From Oscillospiraceae bacterium (GTDB lineage: Bacteria > Bacillota_A > Clostridia > Oscillospirales > Oscillospiraceae): a DNA stretch of 10,867 nt. Position 1 is the stretch's first letter; each line of letters starts with the position of its first letter. Below are positions 7,353 to 10,867 of this stretch, in pieces. Below the pieces are notes generated by a model. It did no database searches, was not told where the DNA came from, and saw only the letters and a list, made by a program, of their open reading frames with translations. The position numbers and the translations under genes were made by a program. The stretch lies in contig JAFQDR010000118.1 in the NCBI GenBank assembly GCA_017415945.1, positions 1 through 10,867 on the forward strand, written 5' to 3'.

Positions 7353-9104
7353 TTACTTCATTTCAGGGAGTGCGTACTTCTGGGAGTACATATCATACTT
7401 AGCATCGAAATCCTTGTAGGTCACGCGGATGTTATCGGTGTAGGTATGGATCAGGAAGTTACGGTTGTGACGTTCGATGATACGTCCCGCTACGTTGGAG
7501 CAGTGGTCGGCCACACGTTCCAGATTGGTCAGCATATCGGACAGGATGAAGCCCTGCTCGATGGTGCATTCGCCCTTCTGCAGACGGAGGATCTGACGGA
7601 AGCGCAGTTCTTCCTTCAGCTTGTCAACAACTTCTTCCAGAGGCTCGATGCGCTTTGCCTTTTCCGCATCGTCGCTGCTGAATGCATCGTAGGCCAGATC
7701 CAGAATTTCAAATACCGCACCGCCCATAATGGTCAGTTCTTGGGTAATGCCATCGGAGAAACGGATCTTCTTTTCCCGCATTTCTTCCACAGATTCCAGA
7801 ACGTTTACCGCATGGTCGGAAATACGTTCGAAGTCACCGATCAGATGCAGCAGCTCCGCGGTAATGGCACGGTCTTCCGTATTCAGTGCGGTATTGGACA
7901 GCTTAACCAGATAGCTGCCCAGCATATCCTCATAGCGGTCCACCTTATCTTCATCGGAAACGATCTTTGACGCCAGCTCTTTATCGTAGGCCCCCGCAAT
8001 CACCAGAGAGTCCTTCAGGCTCTGATTTGCGATGCCTGCCATCTTGCAGACCACACGGTGGCACTGCTCAATTGCAATGGCAGGTGTAGCCATCAAACGC
8101 TCGTCGATCATTTCAATGGCATCTTCGTTCTCATCTTCCTTAATTAGGAAGTATGCCAGCTTTTCCAGCAGCCCGCTCATGGGCAGCATCATTGCGGTAC
8201 ACAGAATATTAAACATACTATGGCAAATAGCGATGGTAAACTGGTTTGCGGGCTGCTCAAGCACGGGAATCACAACAAACAGACGTACCACCATGAAAAT
8301 TGTGACCCAAATACAGGTGCCAATAATATTGAACATCAGGTGCACCGTTGCGGTACGACGTGCATTCTTATTGGTACCAACAGAGGAGATCATAGCAGGT
8401 ACACAGCTGCCGATGTTCTGACCCATAATAATGGGGATGGCAGTCGCCAGAGGAATCTGTCCGGTAGAGGACAGAGCCTGCAGAATACCAACGGATGCGG
8501 AGCTGGACTGGATCAGACCCGTCATAACCGCACCGACAATAACCCCCATAATGGGGTTGGAGAACATAAGCATCAGATTGGTAAACTCGGGAACATCCTT
8601 CAACCCCTTTACCGCATCGGACATGATATCCATACCAAACATCAATGTGGCAAAGCCCAGCAGAATCGTGCCGGTGTCCTTACGCTTGGCATCGTTGCCC
8701 ATGTACATCACAATACCGATCAGACCCAGAATGGGGGTAAAGCTGGTTGGCTTCAGCATCTGCACAAACAGGCTGTCGCCGCTGACACCGCTCAGAGACA
8801 AAATCCACGCGGTCACAGTGGTACCTACATTTGCACCCATAATGACATTGATTGCCTGGTTCAAGGTCATCAAGCCGGAATTTACGAAACCAACCGCCAT
8901 AACAGTGGTTGCACCGGAGCTCTGGATGACAGCAGTGACACCGAGGCCCAACAGGAATCCCGTAAGCTTATTACTTGTAATACGGGAAAGGATGGTTTTC
9001 AGGCTGCTGCCTGCTCTCTTTTCCAAAGCCTCGCCCATTACGCTCATGCCGAACAGGAATAGGCACACACCGCCAATCATGGTCAACACATTAAAAATAT
9101 CCAT
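7353..9104 (-). CDS. Na+/phosphate cotransporter with PhoU domain (copy 1)
   Basis: This is a membrane symporter expected to import phosphate (or another anion) with sodium, and has 583 residues. The membrane part (1 to about 320) has the two inverted Na_Pi_cotrans repeats. Each carries a QSS motif (61-63, IQSSGATT; 199-201, IQSSSAS) and a matching GxNxG loop (GANVGTT near 90, GQNIGSC near 228). The cytoplasmic tail (about 345-550) is a PhoU-like helical domain with the two metal-site motifs FERISDH (425-431) and LERVADH (528-534). I chose the ATG at 9104, which starts MDIFNVLTMIGG, because TGAGGA (9109-9114) sits just upstream and a promoter lies at 9161-9189. The open frame extends to 9323, but that part precedes the predicted transcript start. 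It is a close paralogue of the next gene upstream and its own transcription unit. E. coli YjbB and clostridial NptA-like proteins share this layout. Confidence 0.95.
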   Translation of the reverse strand: MDIFNVLTMIGGVCLFLFGMSVMGEALEKRAGSSLKTILSRITSNKLTGFLLGLGVTAVIQSSGATTVMAVGFVNSGLMTLNQAINVIMGANVGTTVTAWILSLSGVSGDSLFVQMLKPTSFTPILGLIGIVMYMGNDAKRKDTGTILLGFATLMFGMDIMSDAVKGLKDVPEFTNLMLMFSNPIMGVIVGAVMTGLIQSSSASVGILQALSSTGQIPLATAIPIIMGQNIGSCVPAMISSVGTNKNARRTATVHLMFNIIGTCIWVTIFMVVRLFVVIPVLEQPANQFTIAICHSMFNILCTAMMLPMSGLLEKLAYFLIKEDENEDAIEMIDERLMATPAIAIEQCHRVVCKMAGIANQSLKDSLVIAGAYDKELASKIVSDEDKVDRYEDMLGSYLVKLSNTALNTEDRAITAELLHLIGDFERISDHAVNVLESVEEMREKKIRFSDGITQELTIMGGAVFEILDLAYDAFSSDDAEKAKRIEPLEEVVDKLKEELRFRQILRLQKGECTIEQGFILSDMLTNLERVADHCSNVAGRIIERHNRNFLIHTYTDNIRVTYKDFDAKYDMYSQKYALPEMK

Positions 9105-9160
9105 TTCATCCTCACATGAATATGTATTTGCAGATACACATCCGCATATCGACATTTTAT

Positions 9161-9189
9161 ATTTTATCGTACCGGAGTACCCATGTAAA
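9161..9189 (-). promoter_or_regulatory. Promoter of Na+/Pi cotransporter copy 1
   Basis: On the minus strand TTTACA (9184-9189) and TAAAAT (9161-9166) are 17 nt apart. The predicted start is near 9154, with a leader of about 50 nt. It lies between the terminator of copy 2 and the start of copy 1, which supports independent transcription of the two copies. Confidence 0.65.
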
Positions 9190-9275
9190 GCCCTTGTGAA
9201 AAAATCATATATTTCTATACATATTTTGCGTTTTATGCAATCTTTCTCGTTTAGTATTCCCATATTTCTCCAAAG

Positions 9276-9316
9276 AAAAAACGCTCGTTTCCTCTCTTGA
9301 GAGAAGAAACGAGCGT
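9276..9316 (-). terminator. Rho-independent terminator after Na+/Pi cotransporter copy 2
   Basis: On the minus strand ACGCTCGTTTC pairs with GAAACGAGCGT (11 bp). An inner TCTC/GAGA stem lies beyond one mismatch, and the hairpin is followed by six T. It starts 13 nt after the TAA at 9329. Its core GCTCGTTT...AAACGAGC is shared with the terminator at 7158-7194. Confidence 0.9.
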
Positions 9317-9328
9317 ACATCATATCAA

Positions 9329-10867
9329 TTAGGAAACATATTGGGGCAATGCATACTTGTTCGCATACCGATCGTACATAGCATCAAAGTCACGATTGGT
9401 CATGCGTACATTACCTGTATAGCTGTGCATCAGGAAATTTCGGTTATGGCGTTCGATGATACGGCCCGCCACGTTGGAGCAGTGGTCGGCTACACGTTCC
9501 AGATTGGTCAGCATATCAGACAGGATGAAACCCTGTTCGATGGTGCATTCGCCCTTCTGCAGACGGAGGATCTGACGGAAGCGCAGTTCTTCCTTCAGCT
9601 TATCCACCACTTCTTCCAGAGGTTCGATGCGCTTTGCCTTTTCCGCATCGTCACTGCTGAACGCATCGTAAGCCAGATCCAGAATTTCAAATACCGCACC
9701 GCCCATAATGGTCAATTCTTCTGTAATGCCATCGGAAAAACGGATCTTCTTTTCCCGCATTTCTTCCACGGATTCCAAAACATTGACCGCATGGTCGGAA
9801 ATACGTTCAAAGTCACCGATCAGATGCAGCAGCTCTGCGGTAATGGCACGGTCTTCCATATTCAGTGCGGTATTGGACAGCTTCACCAGGTAATTGCCCA
9901 GCATATCCTCATAGCGGTCCACCTTGTCTTCATCGGAAACGATCTTTGCCGCCAGCTCCTTATCGTAAGCCCCTGCAATCACCAGAGAGTCCTTCAGGCT
10001 CTGGTTGGCAATGGCAGCCATCTTGCAAACCACATTGTGGCACTGCTCAATTGCAACCGCGGGCACGTCCATCAGACGTTCGTCGATCATTTCGATGGCA
10101 TCCTCGTCCTCGGTTTCCTTAATGAGAACGTAAGCCAGCTTTTCCAGCAGCCCGCTCATGGGCAGCAGCAGGCAGGTACAAAGAATGTTGAACGCACTGT
10201 GGGCAATGGCAATAGACACCTGATTTGCAGCCTGATTCAAGATCGCGGGAGCAAACATGGCCTTGACGATGACGAATACGGTCAGCCATACGCAGGTACC
10301 GATAATATTGAACAGCAAATGCACCAGTGCGGTACGGCGTGCATTTTTGTTGGTGCCCACGGAAGACAGCATTGCGGTCACACAGGTACCGATGTTTTGA
10401 CCCATGATAATGGGAATCGCCGCAGCCATGGGGATTTGCCCTGTGGAAGACAGAGCCTGCAGAATACCCACAGAGGCGGAGCTGGACTGGATGATGCCTG
10501 TCAGCAGCGCACCCACCAGAACACCCATAATGGGATTGGTAAACATCACCATCAGATTCGTAAACTGAGGCACATCCTTCAGACCGTTCACGGAATCGCT
10601 CATAATATCCATACCGAACATCAAGGTGGCAAAGCCCAACAGGATCATACCGGTATCCTTGCGCTTCTCGTTCTTCCCCATGTACATAAAAATGCCAACC
10701 AGAGCCAGAATGGGGGTAAAGCTCATGGGCTTGAGCATCTGAATAAAGAAGCTGTCACCGCTGACGCCTGTCAATGACAAGATCCACGCGGTAACGGTAG
10801 TACCTACGTTGGCACCCATAATGACATTGATTGCCTGACTGAGTGTCATAATGCCGGAGTTTACAAA
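9329..10867 (-). CDS. Na+/phosphate cotransporter with PhoU domain (copy 2), 5' part beyond window
   Basis: This is a tandem paralogue of the downstream gene. The last 512 residues are present. By comparison with copy 1, about 72 N-terminal residues, including the first QSS motif, lie past the right edge. The frame stays open to the edge, so the ATG at 10849 is an internal Met and not the start. The visible part begins FVNSGIMTLSQ. It has GANVGTT, the second QSS motif (IIQSSSAS), GQNIGTC, and then the PhoU tail with FERISDH and LERVADH. By eye, copies differ at 59 of 288 residues in the membrane part and at 4 of 191 in the PhoU part. The most divergent patch is the membrane segment matching copy 1 residues 271-290. 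It ends with TAA, followed by its own strong terminator. The likely substrate is phosphate; the two copies may differ in affinity or regulation. Confidence 0.94.
   Translation of the reverse strand, partial: FVNSGIMTLSQAINVIMGANVGTTVTAWILSLTGVSGDSFFIQMLKPMSFTPILALVGIFMYMGKNEKRKDTGMILLGFATLMFGMDIMSDSVNGLKDVPQFTNLMVMFTNPIMGVLVGALLTGIIQSSSASVGILQALSSTGQIPMAAAIPIIMGQNIGTCVTAMLSSVGTNKNARRTALVHLLFNIIGTCVWLTVFVIVKAMFAPAILNQAANQVSIAIAHSAFNILCTCLLLPMSGLLEKLAYVLIKETEDEDAIEMIDERLMDVPAVAIEQCHNVVCKMAAIANQSLKDSLVIAGAYDKELAAKIVSDEDKVDRYEDMLGNYLVKLSNTALNMEDRAITAELLHLIGDFERISDHAVNVLESVEEMREKKIRFSDGITEELTIMGGAVFEILDLAYDAFSSDDAEKAKRIEPLEEVVDKLKEELRFRQILRLQKGECTIEQGFILSDMLTNLERVADHCSNVAGRIIERHNRNFLMHSYTGNVRMTNRDFDAMYDRYANKYALPQYVS

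Noticed and set aside
7193..7402. 69-codon plus-strand frame over the REP-like element
   Set aside because: It spans a terminator tail, the repeat, a second terminator and the end of the cotransporter gene, with no ribosome binding site.
9105..9323. N-terminal extension of 73 residues for cotransporter copy 1
   Set aside because: It runs through the predicted promoter and the terminator of copy 2, and homologues start at the MDIFNVLTMIGG helix.
9341..10777. 478-codon plus-strand frame opposite cotransporter copy 2, with similar frames opposite copy 1, subunit C and, on the minus strand, the acyltransferase-like gene
   Set aside because: Same in-register codon-bias shadow. The similarity between the shadows of copies 1 and 2 only reflects the similarity of the real genes.

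Overview
The window looks like chromosomal DNA from an anaerobic gut-type Firmicute, probably class Clostridia and perhaps the Oscillospiraceae/Ruminococcaceae. This is an inference. It rests on the order of the V-type ATPase genes, on sodium/phosphate symporters with a PhoU tail, on a stand-alone E2-like acyltransferase of a kind I recall from Clostridia, and on strong AGGAGG ribosome binding sites. No rRNA, tRNA, transposase or CRISPR array is visible.

Positions 1-5886, minus strand: most of an A/V-type ATPase operon, read from right to left as H (NtpF-like), I, K, E, C, F (NtpG-like), A. The order matches the Enterococcus hirae ntpFIKECGAB... operon. The A gene runs off the left edge, and B and D would be expected beyond it. 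Genes are tightly packed (overlaps of 1 and 8 nt, gaps of 16 to 47 nt), with a good sigma70-type promoter at 5978-6006. The K rotor subunit keeps every residue I can match to the sodium site of E. hirae NtpK, so the enzyme is probably Na+-coupled. The main oddity is in subunit I. An in-frame TAG (4499-4501) sits exactly between the soluble N-terminal domain and the membrane domain, and the next codon is ATG. Both halves look intact.

Positions 6208-7194, plus strand: a divergent single-gene unit with its own promoter (TTGCAA, 17 nt, TATAAT) and terminator. It encodes a 283-residue CAT/E2-fold acyltransferase-like protein without a lipoyl domain and with a non-canonical active-site motif.

Positions 7211-7332: a compact REP-like double hairpin, then the terminator of the next minus-strand gene.

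Positions 7353-10867, minus strand: two tandem paralogous Na+/phosphate cotransporters with C-terminal PhoU domains. They are separate units: the upstream copy has its own terminator (9276-9316) and the downstream copy its own promoter (9161-9189). Their PhoU halves are about 98% identical in protein, against about 80% for the membrane halves. That pattern suggests gene conversion or strong constraint on the regulatory domain.

Together the region reads as a sodium-energetics neighbourhood: a probable Na+-translocating ATPase beside Na+-driven phosphate transporters. That functional link is inference from proximity.
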